A stretch of DNA of 64,000 nt, taken from Streptomyces sp. CB02056. Its GTDB lineage: Bacteria; Actinomycetota; Actinomycetes; Streptomycetales; Streptomycetaceae. The notes under the pieces are model-generated. The model was not told the origin of the DNA and made no database searches. It worked only from the letters and a program-made list of their open reading frames with translations. Below, piece by piece: positions 15,586-24,130 of the stretch. A program made the position numbers and the translations under genes. Positions within the stretch are counted from its first letter, which is position 1, and every line of letters begins with the position of its first letter. The DNA lies in the NCBI RefSeq assembly GCF_001905545.1, contig NZ_LIPD01000007.1, positions 1 to 64,000 on the forward strand, in the 5' to 3' direction.

Positions 15586-15954
15586 GTGCTGCACCTGGTC
15601 TACCTGATCCAGCCCACGCCGGACGCGGAGACGGACCCGCACGCCTTCTGGGAGTGGGTCCGCGCCCGCGAGTCCTGGTACTACGACGGACTCGACACCG
15701 TCCTGCGCACCCGGTGGGCGGTACGCACCGTCGGCGCCCACGTCCACACCATCGAACACACCGTCAGCTTCGCCGACGAAGCCGGCTGGGGCCGCTACCG
15801 CCGCCAGGTCGCCGACCGCGGCCGCGACCCGGACTGGGAACACCGCCGCACCGAACAGACCCGCTGGTGGACCCTGCTGGACGCCACCCTGCTCAGCGAC
15901 CCCCCGGTCCCCCTCGGCTTCGACCGCACCCCCGCACCGGGACGCACCCCGTGA
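15586..15954 (+). CDS. NIPSNAP/Dabb-like small protein
   Basis: A 122-residue protein starting with GTG after GGAAGGAG. The fold looks like a ferredoxin-like alpha/beta dimer: VLHLVYLIQPTP, DPHAFWEWVRARESWYYDGL, then VRTVGAHVHTIEHTVSFADE, with a Trp-rich end (TEQTRWWTLLDATLL). Proteins of this sort (NIPSNAP, stress-response Dabb) are often small dimeric enzymes or accessory proteins in biosynthetic operons. Its stop overlaps the next GTG (15951-15954), so the two are coupled. Specific function is unknown. Confidence 0.65.
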   Translation: MLHLVYLIQPTPDAETDPHAFWEWVRARESWYYDGLDTVLRTRWAVRTVGAHVHTIEHTVSFADEAGWGRYRRQVADRGRDPDWEHRRTEQTRWWTLLDATLLSDPPVPLGFDRTPAPGRTP

Positions 15955-16472
15955 CCGGCACCGACGAACTCCTGCGCCGCAGCGGGCACCTGCTCACCCA
16001 CGCCCGGTTCATGACCCTGGCCACCACCGACGGCACCGAACCGTGGGCCTCCACCGTCAACTTCGTGCCGCTGCGCGCTCCCGGCGCCCCCTTGCGACTG
16101 CTCTACTACTCGCTGCGCACCGCCCTGCACTCCCGCAACATCGGCTGCCACCCCCGCGTCGCGGGCTCGCTCTACCTGACCGGCCTGCCCGGACTCGGCC
16201 TGGACGGGGCCCAGTTCACCGGCACCTGCCGCGCAACCGACGACCAGGGCGTGGCGGAACACCACCGGCTCTACTACGAGTTGAACTTCCCCGACCCCGC
16301 CGTGCGGAGCGAATGGCTCCTGCCCGCATCCGACTTCCGGGGTTCGGGCCCCCGCCGCTTCTACACTGTCGAGGTCGACCGCTGGTGGCTGTTGGACATC
16401 GACCGCTGGCTCGTCGACAAGCACGACCAGCGCGTCGAGGTCCCCCTCCACGCCCTCACCGGGCCGGGCTGA
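15951..16472 (+). CDS. Pyridoxamine 5'-phosphate oxidase-fold protein
   Basis: A 173-residue split-barrel flavin-binding protein of the PNPOx-like type. FMTLATTDGTEPWASTVNFV is the usual first strand pair, followed by LLYYSLRTALHSRNIGCHP, and FYTVEVDRWWLLDIDRWLVD at the end. Such proteins bind FMN, F420 or haem and act as oxidases, reductases or degradative enzymes. The GTG at 15951 overlaps the preceding stop. It closes the four-gene operon, so it may carry out a redox step on the product of the methyltransferase and acyltransferase. Confidence 0.78.
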   Translation: MTGTDELLRRSGHLLTHARFMTLATTDGTEPWASTVNFVPLRAPGAPLRLLYYSLRTALHSRNIGCHPRVAGSLYLTGLPGLGLDGAQFTGTCRATDDQGVAEHHRLYYELNFPDPAVRSEWLLPASDFRGSGPRRFYTVEVDRWWLLDIDRWLVDKHDQRVEVPLHALTGPG

Positions 16473-16615
16473 GCCACCTGGCGCACCGCCGCCCTCCCGC
16501 CGTCACCCGCGACGGTGGCTTCCCCGCGTTGCGGGGGCGTCCCCCGGAGCGCCCCTTCTACCGTTCGCCGCATGCCGCCACACGCCGCCCGCGCGGCCAG
16601 GGAATCGAGGACCAC

Positions 16616-17161
16616 ATGACGTCGGCCGTGAAGAGCAAGAAGTTCAACACCCTGTTCGACTGGTTCGACCTGAACGGGGACGGACAGCTGTCCCAGGAGG
16701 ACCTGCGCGGCACCGCCGACGTGTTCGCCCGGACCGCGACCAGGGACGACCAGGCCACCATCCGGGCGCTGCACGACGCCTTCGCGCGCTGGTGGGACCT
16801 CCTGCTGGAGCACGGGGACACCGACGGCGACGGACAGGTCTCGCGCCAGGAGTTCCTCGCCGTCATGAAGGCCGACGTGACCACGCCCGCGCACTTCGAG
16901 GGCACGGTGCTGGCGATCGCGGACGCCCTGCTGAACGCCTACGACACCAACGGCGACGGCGTCCTCAGCAAGGAGGAGTACGTCCACATGTACGAGCAGC
17001 TGGGCGTGCCCCGCGTGCACTCCGAGCAGGCGTTCCCACGGCTGGACCGGGACGGGAACGGGGTGATCAGCCTCGACGAGTTCCGCGAGGCGATCATCGA
17101 GTTCTACCTCAGCGACGACCCCGCCGCGCCGGGCAACTTCCTCCTCGGACCGATCGGCTGA
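16616..17161 (+). CDS. Four-EF-hand calcium-binding protein
   Basis: A 181-residue calerythrin/CabB-like protein with four EF loops: DLNGDGQLSQED, DTDGDGQVSRQE, DTNGDGVLSKEE and DRDGNGVISLDE. All show the Asp/Asn-rich 12-residue pattern with Gly at position 6 and an acid at 12, so all four should bind calcium. Length and spacing match the actinomycete calerythrin group of cytoplasmic calcium buffers or sensors. A strong hairpin terminator follows. The gene lies 143 bp after the PNPOx-like gene and may have its own promoter. Confidence 0.93.
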   Translation: MTSAVKSKKFNTLFDWFDLNGDGQLSQEDLRGTADVFARTATRDDQATIRALHDAFARWWDLLLEHGDTDGDGQVSRQEFLAVMKADVTTPAHFEGTVLAIADALLNAYDTNGDGVLSKEEYVHMYEQLGVPRVHSEQAFPRLDRDGNGVISLDEFREAIIEFYLSDDPAAPGNFLLGPIG

Positions 17162-17290
17162 CGGCTGGATCGGCTGGATCGGTTTCACCGGATCCGGTCC
17201 CGCGCCGCTACCCGTGGCACAGGGTCTCCGGGCCCAGGACGCGGCGCCGCCGCAGGGGGTAGCCGCCAGCCGAAGCCCGACCCTCCGTAG

Positions 17291-17330
17291 CGGGGCGGGG
17301 AGCCTGCCGCACAGCAGGATCCCCGCCCCG
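17291..17330 (+). terminator. Terminator after EF-hand gene
   Basis: CGGGGCGGGGA (17291-17301) pairs perfectly with TCCCCGCCCCG (17320-17330), and CCTGC/GCAGG extend the stem inside. TTCT follows. It is a strong intrinsic hairpin 130 bp after the stop codon. Confidence 0.75.
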
Positions 17331-17374
17331 TTCTCACGCAAGGAAGGGGAAAGTCGACGTTAAGGCACGGGAGA

Positions 17375-17781
17375 TGACGATCAGTCGGACGCTGCGATCC
17401 GGGGGAAGGCGGTCCTCCGGGCCTGACGGGCACCCGACTCCGGGACACCGCGCGGCGCCCGCGGTAGTCGGTCGTGCAGAACGTGGGTGGCCGACCGCCG
17501 TGAGAACCGAGCTTCCTCCGGCTGCGGACCCGGTCCGCGGGGACCGGTGAGGATTCGGGTCCCCGTGCCGTCGCGCTGCCATCGGCGGAAGAGCCCGTAG
17601 ACCGTCCCCCACTCGCCGTACCGGGCGGGCACGTCCCGCCACGGCGCACCCGTACCGCCCCCACCGTATGCCGTCGATCAGCTGCCGCTTGACCAGACCG
17701 GAGGCCGTCCTGGCTTCTTGCTTGCCGGCAACATCGCCGCCAGCCTCGCCCACTGCGCGTTCGTCAGATCTCCCCGCCCCA
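17375..17781 (-). pseudogene. Degenerate IS5/IS427-type transposase
   Basis: The ATG at 17781 starts MGRGDLTNAQWARLAAMLPA, then a GRPPVW motif typical of IS5-family transposases in streptomycetes. The frame breaks at a missing base after GTCTGGTC; the next frame continues LIDGIRW and a third reads ARYGEWGTVYGLFRRWQRDG. Sequence downstream no longer resembles the DDE domain. At least two frameshifts and a large 3' loss make it inactive. No clear terminal inverted repeats were found. Confidence 0.72.
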
Positions 17782-17847
17782 TCCGAAGATCATCTCAGGC
17801 CGTGATCTACTTCCGATCGTCCTGCTGATCGATGAGGAGCCAAGGCT

Positions 17848-18162
17848 ATGACCGACCACTGCTGCGAGGCGATGACGGGCCAGGTGAACTGGCACTGCGA
17901 CCAGCACGACGACCCCTTCGCCTGCCCGGACGCGCTGATTCGCTTCAGCACCAAGTTCCAGGACTACGGGTTGATCATCCACGACGGTGGTGCATCGATC
18001 ATCAGGATCGACTTTTGCCCGTGGTGTGGACAGCGCCTCCCCGAGTCCCAGCGGGATCGCTGGTTCGACGAACTGGAGCGTCGCGGGATCGATCCATGGG
18101 AAGACCAGCTCCCGGCCGAGTTCCAGGACGCGAGCTGGCTCGCTTCGCTTCGTCAGGAGTGA
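17848..18162 (+). CDS. DUF6980 family protein
   Basis: A 104-residue acidic protein with the hallmarks of DUF6980: an N-terminal CCEAM with flanking cysteines (HCCEAM, HCDQHDD), the middle FQDYGLIIHDGGAS, and a C-terminal FCPWCGQRLPES that looks like a zinc knuckle. It ends in a helical region rich in Trp and acids. Members are small single-domain proteins of unknown function that may act as immunity-like or regulatory factors. A GAGGAGCC ribosome-binding site precedes the ATG at 17848. It lies next to an IS remnant and has no obvious operon partner. Confidence 0.75.
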   Translation: MTDHCCEAMTGQVNWHCDQHDDPFACPDALIRFSTKFQDYGLIIHDGGASIIRIDFCPWCGQRLPESQRDRWFDELERRGIDPWEDQLPAEFQDASWLASLRQE

Positions 18163-18559
18163 AGCGGCTGTTGGTCCACTTCTGAGACACGCCCTGGTCG
18201 GAGGAGCCAGGCCTTGCGGGTGCGGGCGGGCGCCACCACCGGCCCGCGCAGCATCGTGCCGCCGGGCTCGACGCTGGGCGCCGGCACCACGGTCGGGCCC
18301 GCCGCGCCGGTGAATGCGCGGCGGGAGGATCCCGGACGGGACGCGCCCACTGGGCGACCCGATCGCCGCCTGACCGACGGCCGCGGCCGCGTCGGAGGCG
18401 GAGTACGTCAGGGTGCGGCAGTCGTCACGGACGGCACACCACACCGGGTGTCGGCCGCCGTACGCGTTCCTCTTGTACGGCGGCCGACGGCGTCCCGGAG
18501 CGGTCGCGGGTGGCTGGACCTCGGGTGGGGGCGTCGGGTGGGGGCGTCGGGCGGGGCTG
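18163..18559. other. Gene-free stretch with a strong hairpin
   Basis: No convincing gene on either strand; minus-strand fragments such as DCRTLTYSASDAAAAVGQAA are too broken to call. GTCGGCCGCCGTAC (18450-18463) and GTACGGCGGCCGAC (18475-18488) form a perfect 14-bp stem with an 11-nt loop, a likely terminator for the minus-strand MarR gene ending at 18560. Confidence 0.6.
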
Positions 18560-19063
18560 TCAGGGTGCCGGGGTCTCCGTGCCCTCGACGTCGGCGAGCA
18601 GTTTGCGCAGGAGCCCGTCCAGGGTGGCCCGTTCCTCGCCCGAGAGGGCGGAGAGCAGCGCGGTCTCGTTGGCCGCGTGGTCGGTGAAGGCGGCGTCCAC
18701 GAGGGCGCGTCCGGCCGCGGTGAGGGCGATGCGGACGCTGCGCCGGTCCGCCGGGTCGGTGCGGCGTTCCACCAGGCCCGCCGATTCCAGCCGGTCGATC
18801 CGGCTGGTCATGCCGGCCCGCGACATCAGCAGCAGCGCGGCAAGTTCGGAGGGCATCAGTTCGTACGGCGCGCCGGAGCGGCGCAGGGTGGCGAGAACGT
18901 CGAACTCGCCGCGCTGGAGGCCGTGTTGCTTGAACACCTCTTCGACGACCCGGCCGGCGAGCAGCGCGAAACGACCGAGGCGGCCGACGGTGCCGACCGC
19001 CGCCAGGTCGAGGTCCGGGCGCTCCCGGCTCCACTGGTCGAGCATGACGTCCACGTGATCCAT
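18560..19063 (-). CDS. MarR-family transcriptional regulator
   Basis: A 167-residue winged-helix dimer-type regulator. The recognition region is GEFDVLATLRRSGAPYELMP...LLMSRAGMTSRIDRLESAGL, followed by the wing VERRTDPADRRSVRIALTAAG, the standard MarR signature DPxDRRxxxxxLT. The start at 19063 faces a cupin gene at 19149, and the 85-bp gap contains a clear inverted repeat. The usual logic is repression of the divergent cupin-RidA genes and itself, relieved by a small ligand. Confidence 0.92.
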   Translation of the reverse strand: MDHVDVMLDQWSRERPDLDLAAVGTVGRLGRFALLAGRVVEEVFKQHGLQRGEFDVLATLRRSGAPYELMPSELAALLLMSRAGMTSRIDRLESAGLVERRTDPADRRSVRIALTAAGRALVDAAFTDHAANETALLSALSGEERATLDGLLRKLLADVEGTETPAP

Positions 19064-19085
19064 GGGGGAATGTTATTCGATGGGA

Positions 19086-19107
19086 GATAGTTAGACGTAG
19101 TACTATC
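19086..19107. promoter_or_regulatory. Probable MarR operator
   Basis: GATAGT (19086-19091) and ACTATC (19102-19107) form an inverted repeat with a 10-bp spacer in the MarR/cupin divergent gap; a further AACTATC half-site lies near 19116. The AT-rich palindrome between divergent starts is the expected MarR binding site. Confidence 0.65.
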
Positions 19108-19148
19108 AGCTGAGGAACTATCGGAGTGCTCACCGTGGGGAGAGACCA

Positions 19149-19655
19149 ATGACGTTGATCGGACCGGAAGCCGTGGTCGTGCGGGGCGACGAAGCCGAGA
19201 CCGTCTCGATGCTCGGCGGCACGGGGCGGCTGCTGGCGGACTCCAGCGCCACCGGCGGCGCCCTGAGCACCCTGCGCGTCACGCTGGGGCGCGGCAAGGA
19301 CGGCGCCACCCCGCACTACCACGGGGGCTCCTCGGAGCTGTTCTTCGTCGTCGACGGCTCGGCCCAGGTGCTGGTCGGGAACGACGTCGTCACCGCCCGC
19401 AGCGGCGACCTCGTGGTGGTACCGCCCCACCTGCCGCACGCCTTCGCGGCCGCGCCGGACTCCGGGGCGGACCTGCTGATCGTGATCACCCCCGGCGTGG
19501 AGCGCTTCGACTACTTCCGCCTGCTGGAGCGGATCCGCGCGGGCGAGGCGACGGTCGAGGAACTGCTCGCCAAGCAGGACCTCTTCGACAACCACTTCCT
19601 GGAGTCGCCGAGTTGGCGCGACGTCCGGGAGGAAGCCGCCCGGTCCGAGCCGTAG
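19149..19655 (+). CDS. Cupin-domain protein
   Basis: A 168-residue single cupin. Motif 1 is TPHYHGGSSELFFVVDGSAQ, where H-x-H...E provides metal ligands; motif 2 is DLVVVPPHLPHAFAAAP. A helical tail (RFDYFRLLERIRAGEATVEE) is typical of actinomycete cupins linked to MarR regulators. It may be a small dioxygenase, isomerase or ligand-binding protein. It is divergent from the MarR gene and 45 bp before a RidA-like gene, probably on one transcript. The substrate is unknown. Confidence 0.86.
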   Translation: MTLIGPEAVVVRGDEAETVSMLGGTGRLLADSSATGGALSTLRVTLGRGKDGATPHYHGGSSELFFVVDGSAQVLVGNDVVTARSGDLVVVPPHLPHAFAAAPDSGADLLIVITPGVERFDYFRLLERIRAGEATVEELLAKQDLFDNHFLESPSWRDVREEAARSEP

Positions 19656-19699
19656 ACCGCCCGGCAACGAGCCCGGCCCGACACCAGGAGAGGAAACCC

Positions 19700-20119
19700 G
19701 TGACCGACACCCGCACCATCACCAACCCGCCCGGCCTGCACGACCCCACGCCGTTCGGCTACAGCCACGCCGCCTCCGCACCCGGCGAACCGGTGTTCAT
19801 CGGCGGCCAGTACGCCTCCGACGCCCACGGCCAGGTCGTACCCGGCGACTTCACCGCCCAGGTGGAACTCGCCCTCGCCAACCTGCGCACCGCACTCGCC
19901 GGAGTCGGCCTCGGCTTCGAGCACGTGGTCCGACTCGGCTCGTACATCGTCGACCACGACCCGCAGAAGCTCGCCGTCCTCGGCAAAGCCCTCGCCGGCG
20001 CCTGGGGCGACCGCCTGCCCGCACAGACACTCAGCGGAGTCGCCTCGCTCGCCCTGCCCGGGATGCTCTTCGAGATCGACGCGATCGCCGTCCGACCGAC
20101 GACGGAGGCAACGGGCTGA
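19700..20119 (+). CDS. RidA-family protein
   Basis: A 139-residue YjgF/YER057c/UK114 (RidA) protein. The FIGGQYASDAHGQVVPGDF start, EHVVRLGSYIVD and the end DRLPAQTLSGVASLALPGML match the trimeric enamine/imine deaminase fold. The catalytic arginine usually found near the C-terminal region (R-x-A/C-V) is not clearly present; the corresponding spot reads PAQTLSGVA, so this may be a RidA-like subgroup with another substrate. The GTG at 19700 follows AGGAGAGGAA. Likely co-transcribed with the cupin gene and controlled by the MarR repressor. Confidence 0.8.
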   Translation: MTDTRTITNPPGLHDPTPFGYSHAASAPGEPVFIGGQYASDAHGQVVPGDFTAQVELALANLRTALAGVGLGFEHVVRLGSYIVDHDPQKLAVLGKALAGAWGDRLPAQTLSGVASLALPGMLFEIDAIAVRPTTEATG

Positions 20120-20132
20120 CCCACCCACCCGC

Positions 20133-20160
20133 AGGGGTCCCACCCGCCAGTGGGACCCCT
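20133..20160 (+). terminator. Terminator after ridA-like gene
   Basis: AGGGGTCCCAC (20133-20143) pairs perfectly with GTGGGACCCCT (20150-20160), leaving a 6-nt loop, 14 bp after the stop codon. Confidence 0.8.
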
Positions 20161-20379
20161 CGCCGTACCGCCCGCCGTACCATCGCGTTCGAGCCGACAC
20201 GGACCGCCCACACGGCCCGGGCCGCCGCCGGTGGAACCGTCCTGCGCGCAGGTCGCGGAGCCGGCGACGGACCGAGGTGGCCCGGATGGGACTGCCGGTC
20301 GCCCGCCCCTGTCGCACAATGCCGAAAGCTTGTCGGGAAAAGACGATACGGCCGCCCCGCGAACCACGACAGTGGACCC

Positions 20380-21861
20380 ATGACCACACACCGCACCGAC
20401 GTCCTCGTCATCGGCGCCGGAGTCGCCGGCATCGGCGTCGCCTGCCGCCTGCGCCGGGAGCTCCCCGGCCGTGACTTCGCGATCCTGGAACGCCGCCCCG
20501 GCATCGGCGGCACCTGGGACCTGTTCCGCTACCCGGGCGTCCGCTCGGACTCCGACATGTTCTCCTTCGGCTACCGGTTCCGCCCCTGGAACGGGACCAG
20601 GGTGCTCGCCGACGGCGAGTCGATCCGCGACTACGTGACCGCCACCGCCCGCGAGTACGGCGTCGACAAGGCGATCCACCACGGACTGCGGGTGCTGGCC
20701 GCCGACTGGTCGAGCGAGCACCAGCGGTGGACGGTGACCGCGCTGCGGGAGGCGACCGGCGAGCGGGAGACCTGGGTCTGCTCCTTCCTCGTCACCTGCA
20801 CCGGCTACTACGACTACGACCGGGGCCACCTGCCCGAGTTCCCCGGCGCCGAGCGGTTCGAGGGCGTGCGGATCCACCCGCAGCACTGGCCGCGGGACTT
20901 CGACCACACCGGGAAGCGGGTCGTCGTGATCGGCAGCGGCGCGACCGCCGTCACGCTCGTCCCGGCGCTGGCCGACCGGGCGGCCCATGTGACGATGCTC
21001 CAGCGCTCGCCCTCGTACGTCTTCTCGGTGCCCTCGGTCGACCGGATCACCGCCTGGCAGCAGCGGTTCCTGCCCGGTCCGCTGGTCGCCAGGATGACCC
21101 GCCGACGCAACATCGGCCTGCAGCGCGCCCTCTTCCGGACCGCCCGGCGCTTCCCCCGCGCGACGCGCAGGATGCTGCTGGCCGGGGTGCGCCGGGCGGT
21201 CGGCCCGCGCATCGACATGACCCACTTCAGCCCGGCCTACGACCCGTGGGACGAGCGGCTGTGCGCCGTCCCCGACGGCGACCTCTTCCGGGTGCTCCGG
21301 GAGGGCCGCGCCGACGTCGTGACCGACACCGTCGAGACCTTCACCCCCACCGGCATCAGGCTCGCCTCCGGCCGGGAACTCGCCGCGGACGTCGTCGTCA
21401 CCGCCACCGGCCTGAACCTCCAGGCCTTCGGCGGCGCCACGATCAGCGTCGACGGCGAACCGCGCGACCTGCACGACGTCTGCACCTACAAGAGCGTCAT
21501 GCTCGAGGGCATCCCCAACCTGACCTGGGTCTTCGGCTACACCAACGCCTCGTGGACCCTGAAGGTCGACCTCGCCGCCGCCTACCTGGTGCGCCTGCTC
21601 AGGCACCTGGACGCCACCGGCCGCACCGTCGCCGTGCCCGTCGACCACGCGGCCAACGCGACCGCCGAGGGCGTGGTCGACGAGCTGACCTCGGGCTACA
21701 TCCGGCGGGCGAAGGACGTCATGCCGCGCCAGGGGCGCGAGTTCCCCTGGCGGATGGTGATGGACTACCACCACGACCGGAAGGTCCTGCTGTCCGACCC
21801 GATCGAGGACGGCGTCCTCGCCTTCGGCGGGCCCGGGAGTGCGCGTCTTACCGGTCCGTGA
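20380..21861 (+). CDS. Flavin-containing (Baeyer-Villiger-type) monooxygenase
   Basis: A 493-residue FAD/NADPH monooxygenase. The FAD-binding GAGVAGIGVA is near residue 14, followed by ERRPGIGGTWDLFRYPGVRS. The Baeyer-Villiger fingerprint is present as FEGVRIHPQHWPRDFD (F-x-G-x3-H-x3-W-P). The NADP Rossmann motif GSGATAV is near residue 186. It should insert oxygen next to a ketone or oxidise N/S atoms of a small molecule. It follows a terminator by 220 bp and is 53 bp before an epimerase gene. Its relation to the glycosyl pathway further on is uncertain. Confidence 0.88.
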   Translation: MTTHRTDVLVIGAGVAGIGVACRLRRELPGRDFAILERRPGIGGTWDLFRYPGVRSDSDMFSFGYRFRPWNGTRVLADGESIRDYVTATAREYGVDKAIHHGLRVLAADWSSEHQRWTVTALREATGERETWVCSFLVTCTGYYDYDRGHLPEFPGAERFEGVRIHPQHWPRDFDHTGKRVVVIGSGATAVTLVPALADRAAHVTMLQRSPSYVFSVPSVDRITAWQQRFLPGPLVARMTRRRNIGLQRALFRTARRFPRATRRMLLAGVRRAVGPRIDMTHFSPAYDPWDERLCAVPDGDLFRVLREGRADVVTDTVETFTPTGIRLASGRELAADVVVTATGLNLQAFGGATISVDGEPRDLHDVCTYKSVMLEGIPNLTWVFGYTNASWTLKVDLAAAYLVRLLRHLDATGRTVAVPVDHAANATAEGVVDELTSGYIRRAKDVMPRQGREFPWRMVMDYHHDRKVLLSDPIEDGVLAFGGPGSARLTGP

Positions 21862-21914
21862 CGCCGCCCCGTGTCGACCGGCCGCGGGCCCGGTCGGACG
21901 CTAGCGTCGGCGGC

Positions 21915-22970
21915 ATGAGAATCCTGGTCACCGGCGGTGCCGGCTTCATCGGCGCGTCCGTGGTGCGCGCCCTGGTCGCGGCCGGGCATCACGTGCGCGT
22001 CCTGGACGCCCTGCTGCCCGCGGTCCATCCGACCGGGAACCCGCCCGCGCTGCCCGCGGGTGTCGACTTCCGGCGCGGGGACGTCCGGGACGCGGCGACC
22101 GTCGAGGAGGCGCTCGCCGGGGTGGACGCGGTCTGCCACCAGGCGGCGATGGTCGGCCTGGGACTGGACCTCCAGGACGCACCGCACTACGTCGGCTGCA
22201 ACGACCTCGGCACGGCGGTGGTCCTGGCCGCGATGGCGCGGACCGGCGTCCGACGGCTGGTCCTGGCCGGATCCATGGTGGTCTACGGGGAAGGGCGCTA
22301 CCACTGCGCGGAGCACGGCGAGGTGGCACCGGGGCCGCGGCGGCCCGCCGACCTGGACGCCGGACGGTTCGAGCCGCCGTGCCCGGTCTGCGGCGCTCCC
22401 CTGCGGCCGGGCCTGGTCGCGGAGAGCGCACCCGCCGACCCGCGCAGCGTCTACGCGGTGACCAAGCTCGCGCAGGAACACCTCTCCGCCGCCTGGGCAC
22501 GCGCCTGCGGCGGAACAGTGCTGACGCTGCGTTACCACAACGTGTACGGCCCCGGGATGCCGCGCGACACCCCGTACGCGGGGGTGGCGTCGCTGTTCCG
22601 CTCCGCCCTCGCCCGCGGCGAGGCGCCCCGGGTCTTCGAGGACGGCCGCCAGCGCCGGGACTTCGTCCACGTCGAGGACGTCGCCGCCGCCAACCTCGCG
22701 GCGCTGGCGGCCGTGGGCGACCGGCCGCCGGGCAGCGTCCGGGCGTACAACGTGGGCAGCGGCGAGGTGCGCACCATCGGTGAGATGGCGGCCGCGCTGG
22801 CCGCGGCCCACGGCGGTCCGGCGCCGACGGTGACCGGCGAGTACCGGCTCGGCGACGTACGGCACGTCACCGCCGACTCGAACCGGCTGCGCGCCGAACT
22901 GGACTGGCTGCCGCGCGTCCCGTTCGACCGGGGCATGGCGGAGTTCGCCGCCGCACCGCTGCGGGTCTGA
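21915..22970 (+). CDS. NAD-dependent epimerase/dehydratase with Cys/His insert
   Basis: A 351-residue extended-SDR sugar-nucleotide enzyme. It has GGAGFIG (NAD binding), Ser120 in LAGSMVVYGEG and the catalytic YAVTK pair (Tyr180, Lys184). The unusual feature is an insert between the Ser and Tyr carrying Cys131, His134, Cys156 and Cys159 (YHCAEHG ... CPVCGAP), which looks like a zinc-ribbon knuckle. A TAGCGT -10 box ends 7 bp before the ATG, so the mRNA is probably leaderless. It converges with the histidine kinase and probably supplies a modified sugar to the neighbouring glycosyltransferases. Confidence 0.87.
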   Translation: MRILVTGGAGFIGASVVRALVAAGHHVRVLDALLPAVHPTGNPPALPAGVDFRRGDVRDAATVEEALAGVDAVCHQAAMVGLGLDLQDAPHYVGCNDLGTAVVLAAMARTGVRRLVLAGSMVVYGEGRYHCAEHGEVAPGPRRPADLDAGRFEPPCPVCGAPLRPGLVAESAPADPRSVYAVTKLAQEHLSAAWARACGGTVLTLRYHNVYGPGMPRDTPYAGVASLFRSALARGEAPRVFEDGRQRRDFVHVEDVAAANLAALAAVGDRPPGSVRAYNVGSGEVRTIGEMAAALAAAHGGPAPTVTGEYRLGDVRHVTADSNRLRAELDWLPRVPFDRGMAEFAAAPLRV

Positions 22971-22972
22971 GG

Positions 22973-24130
22973 TCAGCTCCGGGCGGACGGCAGGGCGATC
23001 TCGAAGCAGCAGCCGCCCGCCACGTTGTGGACGCGGGCCCGCCCGGCGTGGGCCTCGACGATGCCGCGGACGATGGCGAGGCCCAGGCCGGCACCGCTGC
23101 CGCCGGCCTCGGGCCGGTCGGACCACCCGCCGGGATCGGCCGGCCTGGGCGTGCGGGCCGCGGTGCCACGCCAGCCGGTCTCGAAGACCCGGGTCAGGTC
23201 CTGGGCGGGGATGCCCCCGCAGCCGTCGGTGACCGAGAGCAGCACCTCGTCCGCCTCCCGCCGCGCGGAGACCGTGACCACGCCGTCCTGAGGGGTCGAG
23301 CGGATCGCGTTGACCAGCAGGTTGCCCAGGACCCGGGTGATCTCGCGGCTGTCGACCTCGACCGGTTCGGGCTCCACCTGCCGGCCTTCGAGCCGGACGC
23401 CGCGCTGCCGGGCCAGCGCGTGGGCACCGGCCAGCGCGTCGTCGACCAGGTCGTAGACGGAGACCCGGGAGAGCGAGAGGGCGAGCGTTCCGGCCTGGAT
23501 GCGGGAGAGTTCGAAGAGGTCGTCCACCATCCCGGTGAGCCGCTCGACCTCGGTGCGGATCCGCCGGAGGTAGCGGTCCGGCTCCTCGGCGACGCCGTCC
23601 TCCAGAGCCTCGGCCATGGCGCGCAGCCCGGCCAGCGGGGTGCGCAGGTCGTGGGAGATCCAGGCGACCAGCTCCCGCCGGGACTGTTCGAGGGCCTGTT
23701 CACGGCCCCGGGATTCGGCGAGCCGGGCGCTGGTGGCGGACAGTTCCTCGCTCAGCTGGGCCAGTTCGCGGCCCAGCGGGTGGACGGGCGCGGTGAAGCC
23801 GGTGTCGCTGCCGACGGTCCGGGCGGCCGCCGTCAGGGCCCGGCTGCCGGCGACCACCTGTCGGCCCAGCAGAGCGGCGGTGCCCAGGGACACGACGGCG
23901 GCCATGGCGAGCACCGTTATCACGACGCCGAGGTCGTGGGCGGAGAGGAACATGGCCTGCGCGACGGCGAAGGTGCCGGAGACGACCGCGAGCACGGTGA
24001 CGACGGCGACGCAGAACAGCGAGAGCGCCATCGAGCGCCTGCGCAGCAGCCGGACGGCCGGCCAGCCGAGCAGGCCCGCTCCGCCGGCACCGAGCGCGGC
24101 GAACAGGGCGATCAGCAGCAGGTCCTTCAC
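22973..24130 (-). CDS. Sensor histidine kinase
   Basis: A 385-residue membrane kinase. The N-terminal third has three hydrophobic helices (LLLIALFAALGAGGAGLLG; LSLFCVAVVTVLAVVSGTF; GVVITVLAMAAVVSLGTAAL) with only short outside loops, so it may sense within the membrane. A HAMP-like linker follows, then the phospho-acceptor His160 in WISHDLRTPLAGL. The N box is NLLVNAIRSTP, G1 DGCGGIP and G2 GSGAGLGLAIVRGIVEAHAG. The GTG at 24130 overlaps the stop of the response regulator gene, so the two are coupled and cognate. Confidence 0.93.
   Translation of the reverse strand: MKDLLLIALFAALGAGGAGLLGWPAVRLLRRRSMALSLFCVAVVTVLAVVSGTFAVAQAMFLSAHDLGVVITVLAMAAVVSLGTAALLGRQVVAGSRALTAAARTVGSDTGFTAPVHPLGRELAQLSEELSATSARLAESRGREQALEQSRRELVAWISHDLRTPLAGLRAMAEALEDGVAEEPDRYLRRIRTEVERLTGMVDDLFELSRIQAGTLALSLSRVSVYDLVDDALAGAHALARQRGVRLEGRQVEPEPVEVDSREITRVLGNLLVNAIRSTPQDGVVTVSARREADEVLLSVTDGCGGIPAQDLTRVFETGWRGTAARTPRPADPGGWSDRPEAGGSGAGLGLAIVRGIVEAHAGRARVHNVAGGCCFEIALPSARS

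Noticed and set aside
18163..18444. Broken minus-strand frames (DCRTLTYSASDAAAAVGQAA and neighbours)
   Set aside because: Fragments lie in different frames without a family match or start signal; could be noise.
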